Below, one piece after another: positions 6,595 through 13,793 of a DNA stretch of 16,697 bases (its first letter is position 1; the number at the start of each line of letters is the position of its first letter). Under the pieces are notes generated by a model. That model was not told where the DNA came from and searched no databases. It saw nothing but the letters and a program-made list of their open reading frames with translations. Position numbers and translations under genes: made by a program. The DNA is from DASVAL01 sp035649575 (GTDB lineage: Bacteria > Planctomycetota > UBA1135 > UBA2386), in the NCBI GenBank assembly GCA_035649575.1, contig DASRJH010000101.1, positions 1-16,697 on the forward strand. The letters run 5' to 3'.

Positions 6595-7274
6595 ACACAC
6601 CAAATCACCGGCGGAACAGCGCACTCGGCGCCCTCGCGCTGCTGCTCGCAGCCTGTGGGGGCAATGCACCGGCTCCGGAGTCCCGGCTGCTCGCCGTCGA
6701 CGGCATCGAGATCGCTCTGAGCGAGGTCGAGCCCTACATCGAGTTCCTGTCGTCCTTCATGCCCAATGCCGGCCGCAAGACGAGCGTGCAACTCGTGCTG
6801 GACCAGTATCTGCTCCCGCTTCGCCTCGCGCAGCGCGCCTTCCCGGCGTTGCGGGCCGAACAACGCGCCCGCGCCGAGGCGCTCTGCTCGGTGGCGACGA
6901 ACGTCGTGGAGCTCGAGCAGTGCGCCGAGGGTCTGCCTCCGCACATGAAGGATGTGCGCGCGGTCCGGCGACCCCACGCGCAACTGCCTGTCGCGATCTT
7001 CCTGTTCGACCAGATGCTGCAGGGATCCGTCAGTCCGCCGATCGAAGTGCCCACGGGCTACTTCGTAGTCGGTTGCCTCGAGATGCACGAGTCCCAAGCG
7101 GTGCTCGAAGACTACTGCAAGGCGCTCCAGATCGGTTTCGTCACGCACTCGAGAGCCGACTGGGAAAAGTGGATCGAAGCCGAGCACGCCCGCGTCGCCG
7201 ACAAGGTGACCTTCGTGCATCCCGACTACCGCGACGCGCTCCCCACCTGGCTCAAGCCGCCCAAGCTGCCATGA
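6591..7274 (+). CDS. Predicted lipoprotein, SurA-N-like helical domain
   Basis: This 227-residue protein begins with a lipoprotein signal: a hydrophobic stretch (ALGALALLLAAC) ending in lipobox LAAC, with C22 the acylated residue. After a short GGNAPAPES linker comes LLAVDGIEIALSEVEPYIEF, which resembles the opening of SurA/PpiC-family chaperones, where a short strand precedes the helical arm. The remainder is helical to about 110 and carries no visible isomerase domain. A possible disulfide pair is present in the C-terminal half. The GTG start overlaps the previous stop (GTGA), and the protein's own stop overlaps the next ATG (ATGA). The chaperone resemblance is inference; a plain lipoprotein of unknown function is the safe call. 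Confidence 0.8.
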   Translation: MNTPNHRRNSALGALALLLAACGGNAPAPESRLLAVDGIEIALSEVEPYIEFLSSFMPNAGRKTSVQLVLDQYLLPLRLAQRAFPALRAEQRARAEALCSVATNVVELEQCAEGLPPHMKDVRAVRRPHAQLPVAIFLFDQMLQGSVSPPIEVPTGYFVVGCLEMHESQAVLEDYCKALQIGFVTHSRADWEKWIEAEHARVADKVTFVHPDYRDALPTWLKPPKLP

Positions 7275-8170
7275 TCCACTGTCCCCCGCTGGCCCCTCTG
7301 CTCGCGCTGCTGCTCCATGTCCTGCCGTTGCCGTGCGAGATCCGCGCACAAGGTACCCCGAACCCGGAGGCCGCCCCGAAGGCACAGGGCAAGCCGGAGC
7401 CCGCGACCGCGACCAAGCTGGCCGAGTGGCCCGCCCTCAAGGAGACCGACAAGGAACGTGTGCTCTCGTTGGCTGGGCAGTTCCGCAAGGACAATCCGAA
7501 GCTGCACGAAGAAGCAAAGCAGCAGCTGATCGCCCTCGGCGACGGCGCGATGCCGCTGCTGCTGCAGCAGGTGTCCGACAAGGACGAGGCCTTCAATGCG
7601 CATCTGTTCTCAGTGTTCGACGAAGCGTTGAAGCCGGCCCACGCGGCCCTCATGGCGCGCGAGTCGAAGAAACCGCGCGTCGAGCTGCGCCGCTATCTGT
7701 TCATGCGGATGTGCCGCTTCGTCGATCCCGAGCTGGTGCCGGTGCTGAAGGCCGCGAGCAAGGACAAGGACGAACCGACCGCCTTCTATGCTTCGCTCGG
7801 CATGCTGGCCTTGAAGGAGCGCGAGGCCGTGCCTGCCGTGATCGCCTACACGAAGACCAAGTGGAAGGAAGTCGGCGCGATCACTGCCGAAGTCCTGCCT
7901 GCCGCCCGCTCGATGGACGCGGGCAACTGGGTCTTCGAGGCGATCGCCAAGGCCCCACCCGCCGACCAGATGGCCGGTCTTCGGCTCGTGCGCTACCTCG
8001 CCGTCAAGGAGCACCTGCTCATCATGCGGACCTACTTGAAGGCTACGGATCACGCCGTGAAGAAAGAGGCGGTGAACACGATGCGCGTGCTGCACGGCGA
8101 AGCACCGATCGAGAACCTCACCGTCTTCGACGCCATCCAGATGGCCGAAGAATGGCTCAAGAAGACCTGA
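7271..8170 (+). CDS. Secreted HEAT-like helical repeat protein
   Basis: The 299-residue product has a signal peptide (hydrophobic PPLAPLLALLLHVLPL at 5-20, likely cut between A26 and Q27). A low-complexity Ala/Pro/Lys linker runs from 28 to 48. From about 58 on it consists of repeated paired helices such as AKQQLIALGDGAMPLLLQQV, ELVPVLKAASKDKDEPTAF and EAVPAVIAYTKTKW, typical of HEAT-type scaffolds that bind other proteins. No catalytic motif is visible. Its ATG overlaps the previous stop (ATGA), so it is coupled to the lipoprotein. The partner may be another product of the same cluster, but the sequence does not show which. Confidence 0.75.
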   Translation: MIHCPPLAPLLALLLHVLPLPCEIRAQGTPNPEAAPKAQGKPEPATATKLAEWPALKETDKERVLSLAGQFRKDNPKLHEEAKQQLIALGDGAMPLLLQQVSDKDEAFNAHLFSVFDEALKPAHAALMARESKKPRVELRRYLFMRMCRFVDPELVPVLKAASKDKDEPTAFYASLGMLALKEREAVPAVIAYTKTKWKEVGAITAEVLPAARSMDAGNWVFEAIAKAPPADQMAGLRLVRYLAVKEHLLIMRTYLKATDHAVKKEAVNTMRVLHGEAPIENLTVFDAIQMAEEWLKKT

Positions 8171-8210
8171 CCGCTCGAACCCACCCCGACCAGACCCCGT
8201 TCCCGCACCC

Positions 8211-9440
8211 ATGCGCACGACCCAACTGCTCGCTGCACTGCTCGCTCCGGCGATGGCCTGCGCCCAGGCCGAGAAGACGCCGAAGTGGCGCATCGACCCA
8301 TACACGAAGAACGACCCCGCACTGATGGCCAAGGCCGGCTATGTCTCGTTCGGGCCGTTCCGCTTCGGCAATCTCGCTGACAAGCCCGTCACGAGCGACC
8401 AGATCGATGCAACGTTCGAATTCGTCCCGATCCTCTGGACCGAGACCGCGCACTTCCGCATCGGCACCAACCTGCCCGCCTACGCCGTGCCCGAGGATCC
8501 CGAGACCAAGGCGAAGCTGCGCAAGGAGCTCGAGGATCTCGCCACGAAGTTGCCCGGCATCAACCCGAAGACGCGCAGGTTGGACCCGTGGTTGCGCGCG
8601 CACCTGACCGCCTCTCGCCTCGAGAAGCTGTACGCGGAGACCTCGGAACTGTTCGGCGTGAAGGACGAGGACTTCCCGACCGACCCGAGCAAGGTCGTGG
8701 CCAACGCCAGCGTCCGCTACATGGGATACGGGCCGTATCTCGGCATGAAGGACAAGTATCTCGTGCTCGTGTTCGACAAGGAGGGCTTGTACCGGCAGTA
8801 CATGAAGAACTTCATCGGCCGGGACTCGTCGATGCCGCAGCGGTGGCACTTCGTCGAGAGCAGCTCGATCCTGTTCACCTGCGCCTGCGAAGACGACGCG
8901 CACCCGCTCAAGCACGACACCGCGCTGCACTGCGCGTTGGCGTTCAACGTGAGCCAGAACCTCCTGGACGGGTTCCGCTACTACGCCTACGACCTGCCGG
9001 TCTGGATGCGCGAAGCGTTCGGACACTGGAACTGCCGCCGCGTCGACCCGAACTGGAACAACTTCGACCAGAACGAAGGCTCCTTGGCAGACCTGAAGGA
9101 ACTGACTCGCTGGGAGCCCTACTGCCGCAACCTCGTCACCTCGGGCGGCAAGTTCGCGTCGTTCGCCGAGGCCTACTCCTGGCGCGACTTCGGCAACATC
9201 ACGTTCAACGACCACGTCGCGCTCTGGTCGCGCATGGACTGGCTCCAGTCGCAGGGCCCCGAGAAATGGCGGAAGTTCCTGTTCGCGGTGAAGGGCCGCG
9301 TCGACAAGAACTGGTCTCCGGACCAGGCCGACCTGGTCGGTGCCACGCGCACCGCGCTGCAGGAGGCCTACGGCGTCTCGATCCTCGACTTCGACCGCAA
9401 GTGGGCCGAATGGGTGAAGGCCACCTACCCGGCCCAGTGA
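8211..9440 (+). CDS. Secreted protein resembling a DUF1570-type metallopeptidase with degraded zinc site
   Basis: The product has 409 residues and a signal peptide (MRTTQLLAALLAPAMACA, likely cut before Q19). Residues 76-87 (WTETAHFRIGTN) match the strand that opens peptidase-MA/DUF1570-type domains. The later block HDTALHCALAF (235-245), followed by LPVWMREAFGHW (262-273), lines up with the family pattern HExxH ... lPxWxxEGLAxy. In that alignment only the second histidine (H240) and the glutamate (E268) survive; the first H and the E of HExxH are D236 and T237. It would therefore be inactive or use another mechanism. It is 40 nt downstream of the HEAT-like gene, with a C-rich leader and no Shine-Dalgarno, and is probably the last gene of the cluster. 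The family link is by motif shape only. Confidence 0.7.
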   Translation: MRTTQLLAALLAPAMACAQAEKTPKWRIDPYTKNDPALMAKAGYVSFGPFRFGNLADKPVTSDQIDATFEFVPILWTETAHFRIGTNLPAYAVPEDPETKAKLRKELEDLATKLPGINPKTRRLDPWLRAHLTASRLEKLYAETSELFGVKDEDFPTDPSKVVANASVRYMGYGPYLGMKDKYLVLVFDKEGLYRQYMKNFIGRDSSMPQRWHFVESSSILFTCACEDDAHPLKHDTALHCALAFNVSQNLLDGFRYYAYDLPVWMREAFGHWNCRRVDPNWNNFDQNEGSLADLKELTRWEPYCRNLVTSGGKFASFAEAYSWRDFGNITFNDHVALWSRMDWLQSQGPEKWRKFLFAVKGRVDKNWSPDQADLVGATRTALQEAYGVSILDFDRKWAEWVKATYPAQ

Positions 9441-9450
9441 CCACCGTTGC

Positions 9451-10155
9451 TCAGGCCGGCTCCCAGAGCGTGAACCGGTAGATCGGCAGCAGCGCGAGCA
9501 ACGAACTGCGTACCCACGCCTCGCCATCGGGCCCCATCACGAGCGCGTCTTCCTTCGGCAGTTGGCGCTGCACGTGCAGCCAGTGGTTGCCCGGCGTGTA
9601 GTGCTGCAGCATCTCCTTGATCGCCGCTGCTTTGACCTGCGAGCACCAATGGTCGAGCTTCCAGTCGTGCAGCTTCAGATTGAAGCCGGGCGGCAAGGCG
9701 CGCAGCAGCGTGCACAACTCGTCCATGCGCGCCGGATCCTGCAGCACCTTCTTCTTCAGGTGCTCACCGTCCCACCACGCTTGCGGGTGGATCCTCAACG
9801 CGGCCTCGACGATCTGGTCGTCGAGACATGCTTCCAGCACGGTCTGGATGTAGTGCGTCTCGGCGTCCTTGCCGAGCGCCTCGCCGAAGAACGCGGCGAG
9901 CTTCTTGCGTTCCTTGGCACCGCGGCAGAGGTAGGCGCGCTGCTCGCGCACGCGGTAGCTGTTCATCGTGTAGGGGTGGTGCAGTCCCGCCTGCGCGCTC
10001 AACTCGACACCGAGCGCCTTGGCCTCCACGACGACGCCGTCGACCATCGCCTTCAACTTGCGCCGCACGCTGAGCCGCAGCGCGTTGTATTCGGGATCGT
10101 CCTGGCGATGGCGCTCGTAGGCCTTGAAGTCGCGCTCGAGGAAAGCTTCGGGCAT
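9451..10155 (-). CDS. Unrecognised 234-residue cytoplasmic protein
   Basis: I do not recognise the family with confidence. There is no signal peptide or membrane segment. The N-terminus (FLERDFKAYERHRQDD) is a charged helix. The centre holds HHPYTMNSYRVREQRAYLCR (79-98 or so), and further on come a Trp-rich stretch, QAWWDGEHLKKK, and a His/Trp-rich C-terminal half (LHDWKLDHWCSQ, GNHWLHVQRQ). The layout loosely recalls small DUF1054-like proteins, but this is weak. The start is ATG 10155, supported by TACCTT 6 nt upstream with GTGGCA 17 nt before that. It is convergent with the DUF1570-like gene, with only 10 nt between the stop codons. Confidence 0.75.
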   Translation of the reverse strand: MPEAFLERDFKAYERHRQDDPEYNALRLSVRRKLKAMVDGVVVEAKALGVELSAQAGLHHPYTMNSYRVREQRAYLCRGAKERKKLAAFFGEALGKDAETHYIQTVLEACLDDQIVEAALRIHPQAWWDGEHLKKKVLQDPARMDELCTLLRALPPGFNLKLHDWKLDHWCSQVKAAAIKEMLQHYTPGNHWLHVQRQLPKEDALVMGPDGEAWVRSSLLALLPIYRFTLWEPA

Positions 10156-10161
10156 CCGTCA

Positions 10162-10190
10162 AAGGTACGTAACGAGGAACCGGGTGCCAC
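10162..10190 (-). promoter_or_regulatory. Candidate promoter of the 234-residue gene (near-leaderless)
   Basis: On the minus strand GTGGCA (10190-10185) and TACCTT (10167-10162) are separated by 17 nt, the optimal spacing for a housekeeping sigma factor. The -10 hexamer ends 6 nt before the ATG. The -35 matches four of six consensus bases. Confidence 0.45.
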
Positions 10191-10230
10191 GCGCTTTCCC
10201 GGCGGTGCAAGGCTCACCACGTCCCGGCAC

Positions 10231-10247
10231 CGGGCTCGACAAGCCCG
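10231..10247. other. Six-bp inverted repeat in the divergent intergenic region
   Basis: CGGGCT and AGCCCG flank the loop CGACA. It lies between the promoters of the divergent genes at 10155 and 10413. No T run follows, so it is more likely a protein-binding site or chance than a terminator. Confidence 0.2.
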
Positions 10248-10269
10248 CCAGCTGGACCCTCATGGTTCC

Positions 10270-10303
10270 GGTCGATTCCGCGCGCCTGGTCGGGTCGATT
10301 CCG
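10270..10303. repeat. Two direct copies of an 11-bp sequence, 23 bp apart
   Basis: GGTCGATTCCG occurs at 10270-10280 and again at 10293-10303. The copies are just upstream of the candidate -35 at 10326 of the exoprotein gene and would lie on nearly the same face of the helix (23 bp is close to two turns). They could be operator half-sites for a regulator. Confidence 0.4.
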
Positions 10304-10325
10304 GCCAGCAGCAAGCTTGCGGATG

Positions 10326-10354
10326 CTGGCACTTTTGCCGAACGAGGATAGTTT
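10326..10354 (+). promoter_or_regulatory. Candidate promoter of the 546-residue exoprotein
   Basis: CTGGCA (10326-10331) is followed after 17 nt by TAGTTT (10349-10354). The expected transcript would have a leader of about 50 nt that includes AGAGG (10403-10407), a Shine-Dalgarno 5 nt before the ATG. The -35 resembles that of the divergent gene (GTGGCA). Confidence 0.45.
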
Positions 10355-10412
10355 TCCAGTCGCCCCGCCGTGGCCATCCGCCATGGCATCTCCCCGCAAG
10401 ACAGAGGCACCC

Positions 10413-12053
10413 ATGCGCCCGCGCATATTGTTGTTGTTGCTGCTCGCCACCGTCGTCGCAGACCTGCCCGCACAGACGGGCTACATCCCTGGACGTGACA
10501 TCAAGTTGGAGGACACGTACTCGATCGCGCGCTACCGCCGCACCGGCACGTTCCCGAACGGCGTGCAGGCGATCGGCGTCTGGACCACGTGCTGCAATCC
10601 GGGCACGTCGAACATCCCGTTCCAGGCGGCGATGAATCCGAACCACGGCTTCATCCACTACATCGTGGCCCGCGAATCCGGTGGCAGGCTCGTGCAGATC
10701 TCGAACTACGCGTGGGTCAAGCACACGTTCGGCTCCAGCAACGACCCGAGCACGTGCGGCTCCTGCATCGGCGGGGGGACGACGAGCTTCGTGCACGTGG
10801 GGTGCAGCGACACCTACGCGAACTCGCAAGCCGTCGATCACTTCAATCTCGGTCCACCCGGGGAAGTCGACCCGTGGCTCGGCGCGTGGGTGCCGCAGTG
10901 CTCCTGGTTCGATCGCGGCAATCCCGCGGTCGCGCCGGCGCAGCAGTGCGACGGCATCCGCAGTCTGACGCAGTCGCAGGCCTTCGTGCTGAACCAGGCG
11001 ATCGGCGACGCGATGCGCGTCTACGACGACGATCTCAACGTGCCCGGCGCCAACTTCTATTACCAGGCCGGCTACTTGATCCAATCGGAAGCGGAATCTG
11101 TGCGCGACAACAACATCGGTTCGCGCCCGTTCACGGCCGTCTGGAGCGGCACGAACTGGACTCTCACCGACGGCACCGGCTACCTGCTCGGCTCGGTGCT
11201 GCAGCGCTGGAGCGGCGCAACGATCAACTCCGCCGCGAACGGCACCGACGACGGCCGCTTCTACGTCGCGGTCAAGGTGACGGGCCCGACGAACGGACTC
11301 TACCACTACGAGTACGCGGTCCAGAACCGCGACAACAAGCGCGGCATGGGTGCCCTCCGCATCCCGGTCTGCCCCGAGGCCCAGGTGCTGAACCTCGGTT
11401 TCCACGACGTGGACCGCAACGCGCTCACCGACTGGACCGCCTCCAAGGTCGGCGGCGAGATCGTGTTCCAGACCCAGGCGGTGAGCCCGAACCCGCTGCG
11501 ATGGAACAGCATCTACAACTTCTGGTTCGACAGCGACGCGGCGCCGCTCTCGGGCACGCTGTTGCTCGACCAGTACGACGTCGGACCGGGGGCCCTGACA
11601 GTCAACGTGACGTCGACGACGCCGAGCGGCGTGTTCAACCAGAACCTCGGTGTGGGCTGCGGCAACCCGAGCGCACCGACGCTCTTCGCGACCGGGACAC
11701 CCGACCGCGCGACCTTGGGCAACGGGACGTTCGCGCTGCGCAGCACCGCCAACCCGGCGTTCGCGCCGTGTGCGTTCCTGCTGAGCACGGTCCCCGGTGC
11801 TTCGCTGATCGCACCCGGCTGCACGGTCTACACCGGTGATCCGTTGTCGATGATCGGCCCAGTGATCGCCGTCGCGGACGGCTCCGGCCTGACGATACTC
11901 CCGCTCGGGATCCCGCCGACCCCGGCGCTCGAAGGCCAGAACTTCGACTTCCAGATGTTGAACCTCGCGCCGGGCGGAGCGCTCTTCTCCAGCTACAACC
12001 TCAGCAACGGCCTGCGCGTCCGCGTCGGCAACCTGATCAACGGCTGCCCGTAG
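10413..12053 (+). CDS. Secreted Cys-rich 546-residue protein of unknown function
   Basis: The signal peptide MRPRILLLLLLATVVADLPA ends before Q21. The mature chain holds twelve cysteines (60, 61, 115, 118, 131, 163, 179, 320, 416, 453, 470, 545), spaced as if for disulfides, and is rich in Asn, Gly, Thr and Trp, as in extracellular beta-rich proteins. The main part (about 30-410) has motifs such as GFIHYIVARESGGRLVQISN and FYVAVKVTGPTNGLYHYEYAVQN. The last 120 residues (GNGTFALRS ... LPLGIPPTPALEGQNFDFQ ... LSNGLRVRVGN) look like a small beta domain that I associate with exported planctomycete proteins. No enzyme motif is seen. The start is ATG 10413, with AGAGG 5 nt upstream and a signal peptide beginning directly; upstream in-frame ATGs give no signal peptide. 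It is a single-gene unit, ending convergent with the ferredoxin gene. Confidence 0.85.
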   Translation: MRPRILLLLLLATVVADLPAQTGYIPGRDIKLEDTYSIARYRRTGTFPNGVQAIGVWTTCCNPGTSNIPFQAAMNPNHGFIHYIVARESGGRLVQISNYAWVKHTFGSSNDPSTCGSCIGGGTTSFVHVGCSDTYANSQAVDHFNLGPPGEVDPWLGAWVPQCSWFDRGNPAVAPAQQCDGIRSLTQSQAFVLNQAIGDAMRVYDDDLNVPGANFYYQAGYLIQSEAESVRDNNIGSRPFTAVWSGTNWTLTDGTGYLLGSVLQRWSGATINSAANGTDDGRFYVAVKVTGPTNGLYHYEYAVQNRDNKRGMGALRIPVCPEAQVLNLGFHDVDRNALTDWTASKVGGEIVFQTQAVSPNPLRWNSIYNFWFDSDAAPLSGTLLLDQYDVGPGALTVNVTSTTPSGVFNQNLGVGCGNPSAPTLFATGTPDRATLGNGTFALRSTANPAFAPCAFLLSTVPGASLIAPGCTVYTGDPLSMIGPVIAVADGSGLTILPLGIPPTPALEGQNFDFQMLNLAPGGALFSSYNLSNGLRVRVGNLINGCP

Positions 12054-12065
12054 CTCTCGATCGCC

Positions 12066-12090
12066 GCGGGGCGACCCACGCGGACCCCGC
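12066..12090. terminator. Possible bidirectional hairpin at a convergent junction
   Basis: GCGGGG (12066-12071) and CCCCGC (12085-12090) can pair across a 13-nt loop in the 37-nt gap between the exoprotein stop and the ferredoxin stop. It could end transcription from both sides. No T run is present, so intrinsic termination is doubtful. Confidence 0.3.
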
Positions 12091-13725
12091 TCATTTGAGC
12101 GACTGCAGTTTCTCCTGCAGCACAAGCGCAATCGGGTGCTGCGGCGAACGTCCCAGCACGTGGTCGATGAGCCGCTGCGCCTGCGCGTAGCGCTTGCGCT
12201 TCGGATCGAGGTCGTAGCTCGCGAGCGCGAGGCTCGCTTCGTCGAACAGCAGCGCCGGCCTGCTGCCGAGCGCGTCGAGCAGGGCCTGTTCGGCTTCGAC
12301 GTGCCGCTCCATACCGCGCAGCACGAGCGCGCGCACCTCGACGTGCCGCGGATTGTCGACGATCGCCCAGCCGAGGTAGCGGTCGAGGCTCGCGAGCACC
12401 GGCGCCAGTTCGTTGTTCGACACCGGCCGCGACTTGTAGAGCGACGCGCGCACCGGCTCGAGCGCCGCTTCGAGCGCGGCCGTCGAGTAGCGCTGCGCCA
12501 CGAACGTGTGCGCTGCGAACAGCAGCCAACCGACGAGCAGTGCACCACCCCACCGTCCCCTGCGCGTCCAGCGCCCGTCGACCTTCAGCGGCGTGTGCTG
12601 GAACGTCACCTCGCGCCGCGACACGAGCCGCGCGACCAGCACCGCGGCCACCGCGGTGATCGCGCCGAGTCCGACCGCCATCAGGAACGGCACGCCTTCG
12701 CCGAACCAGGCGCCGCGGAACACCCACTGCGTCGACACGAACGCCACGGCCGCCAGCAGCACTTCCTCGGGCCACGTGAAGTCGGCGCGCGCCCGGATGC
12801 GCTGCTGGCTCGTTGCGAACGGCTGCGGCAGCGCGAAACCGACGTAGAGCGCCTCCTTCGGACACACCGACACGCAGTCCATGCACTTCATGCAGCCGGG
12901 ATCGACGATCTTCCTGTGCTTCGCGACTTCTTCGTGCACGCGCACGTTGCTCGTGCAGACGCTCGTGCAGTGGCCGCACGCATCACACGCATCGGTGACC
13001 TTGATGCGCATCGGCGCGAAGCGATCGGCGACCGCGAAGAACGCACCGTAGGGACACCCGTGCGTGCAGAAGCCCTTCGCGCCGAGCCACCAAACGATCA
13101 GGAAGCCGACGACGACGAACGTCAACACGCCCATCAAGGGGCCCGGGAACGTCTGCCACAGCTCCGTGGTCGTCAGGTGCAGCTCCCAGTCGGACGGCGA
13201 CGGCAGCACTCTCGGCGACAGGCCGAGCCACTGCGCGACGAGTGGCCATCTGCTGAGCCACGCCTCGATCAGCGGCCACGCGAACATGTGCCCAGCGACG
13301 ACCCAGGGTGCGAGCACGAGCAGACGCGACCGCAACGGCCGCGGCCGCAGGCCGATCTTGCCGAGCAGCCACGCGCTCGCGTCCTGCAGCGCGACGACGT
13401 GGCACGCCCAGCCGCAGAACCAACGCCCGAAGACCAGCGTGCTCGCGATCAGCGCGAGGAACAGCAGGAAGCCCGCGTTGATGCGGCCCATCTCGATCGT
13501 CTGCATCGCTTCCGACGGCTCGACGGGCGTGATCGCCGAGCCCGTGGCGAGCCACCACACGATGTGCCCGCCGATCAGCACGTGCACGCCGATCAGCACC
13601 CACATACGCCGCCTGCCCATCTTCGACGGACGCACCGGACCGCACTTCGGCTTGTGCCGGTCCAAACGCGGCAGGTACGCCTGCACGTCGCGCGCGTTGC
13701 CAGGAGCAGCGTTGCCCACGGTCAT
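12091..13725 (-). CDS. NapH/NosR/CcoG-like membrane polyferredoxin with C-terminal TPR-like tail
   Basis: This 544-residue inner-membrane protein is built for electron transfer. Transmembrane segments lie at about 42-60, 83-100, 135-155, 195-213, 322-336, 345-365 and 392-408. Between them are two membrane-proximal Cys motifs, FCGWACH (C104, C108) and FCTHGCP (C220, C224), as in NapH/NosR proteins. Two 4Fe-4S clusters are predicted from CDACGHCTSVC (C247, C250, C253, C257) and CMKCMDCVSVCP (C278, C281, C284, C288). After the last membrane segment, residues 410-544 are helical and TPR-like (HVEVRALVLRGMERHVEAEQALLDAL), not the Ig-like domain of CcoG. The position in a named pathway is unknown. 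ATG 13725 has GGAG 8 nt upstream and TATGCT 12 nt upstream. It is divergent from the lipoprotein gene at 13794. Confidence 0.85.
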   Translation of the reverse strand: MTVGNAAPGNARDVQAYLPRLDRHKPKCGPVRPSKMGRRRMWVLIGVHVLIGGHIVWWLATGSAITPVEPSEAMQTIEMGRINAGFLLFLALIASTLVFGRWFCGWACHVVALQDASAWLLGKIGLRPRPLRSRLLVLAPWVVAGHMFAWPLIEAWLSRWPLVAQWLGLSPRVLPSPSDWELHLTTTELWQTFPGPLMGVLTFVVVGFLIVWWLGAKGFCTHGCPYGAFFAVADRFAPMRIKVTDACDACGHCTSVCTSNVRVHEEVAKHRKIVDPGCMKCMDCVSVCPKEALYVGFALPQPFATSQQRIRARADFTWPEEVLLAAVAFVSTQWVFRGAWFGEGVPFLMAVGLGAITAVAAVLVARLVSRREVTFQHTPLKVDGRWTRRGRWGGALLVGWLLFAAHTFVAQRYSTAALEAALEPVRASLYKSRPVSNNELAPVLASLDRYLGWAIVDNPRHVEVRALVLRGMERHVEAEQALLDALGSRPALLFDEASLALASYDLDPKRKRYAQAQRLIDHVLGRSPQHPIALVLQEKLQSLK

Positions 13726-13737
13726 CAGTGACGCTCC

Positions 13738-13743
13738 AGCATA
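13738..13743 (-). promoter_or_regulatory. Candidate -10 element of the ferredoxin gene
   Basis: TATGCT on the minus strand ends 12 nt before the ATG. Transcription would start about 5 nt before the codon. The GGAG ribosome-binding match would then lie at or upstream of the transcript's end, so one of the two signals is probably not used. Confidence 0.35.
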
Positions 13744-13780
13744 CCGGCGCCGCGCGCTTCCACCGCCGACAGGCAGCGTC

Positions 13781-13786
13781 TAGCCT
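13781..13786 (+). promoter_or_regulatory. Candidate -10 element of the 13794 gene (leaderless)
   Basis: TAGCCT is followed by exactly 7 nt (CTTGCCG) and the ATG. No Shine-Dalgarno is present. The S41 protease gene has the near-identical layout TAGGAT-GGTGCCG-ATG. Confidence 0.5.
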
Positions 13787-13793
13787 CTTGCCG

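Noticed and set aside
10327..10338. Sigma-54-like TGGCAC...TTGC upstream of the exoprotein
   Set aside because: The GG and GC are 7 nt apart instead of the required 10. The same bases fit a -35/-10 pair with 17-nt spacing.
10260..12548. Long minus-strand open frame across the exoprotein and ferredoxin genes
   Set aside because: It is antisense to a clear signal-peptide protein and out of frame with the ferredoxin. Its composition is low-complexity and Arg/Val/Asp-rich.
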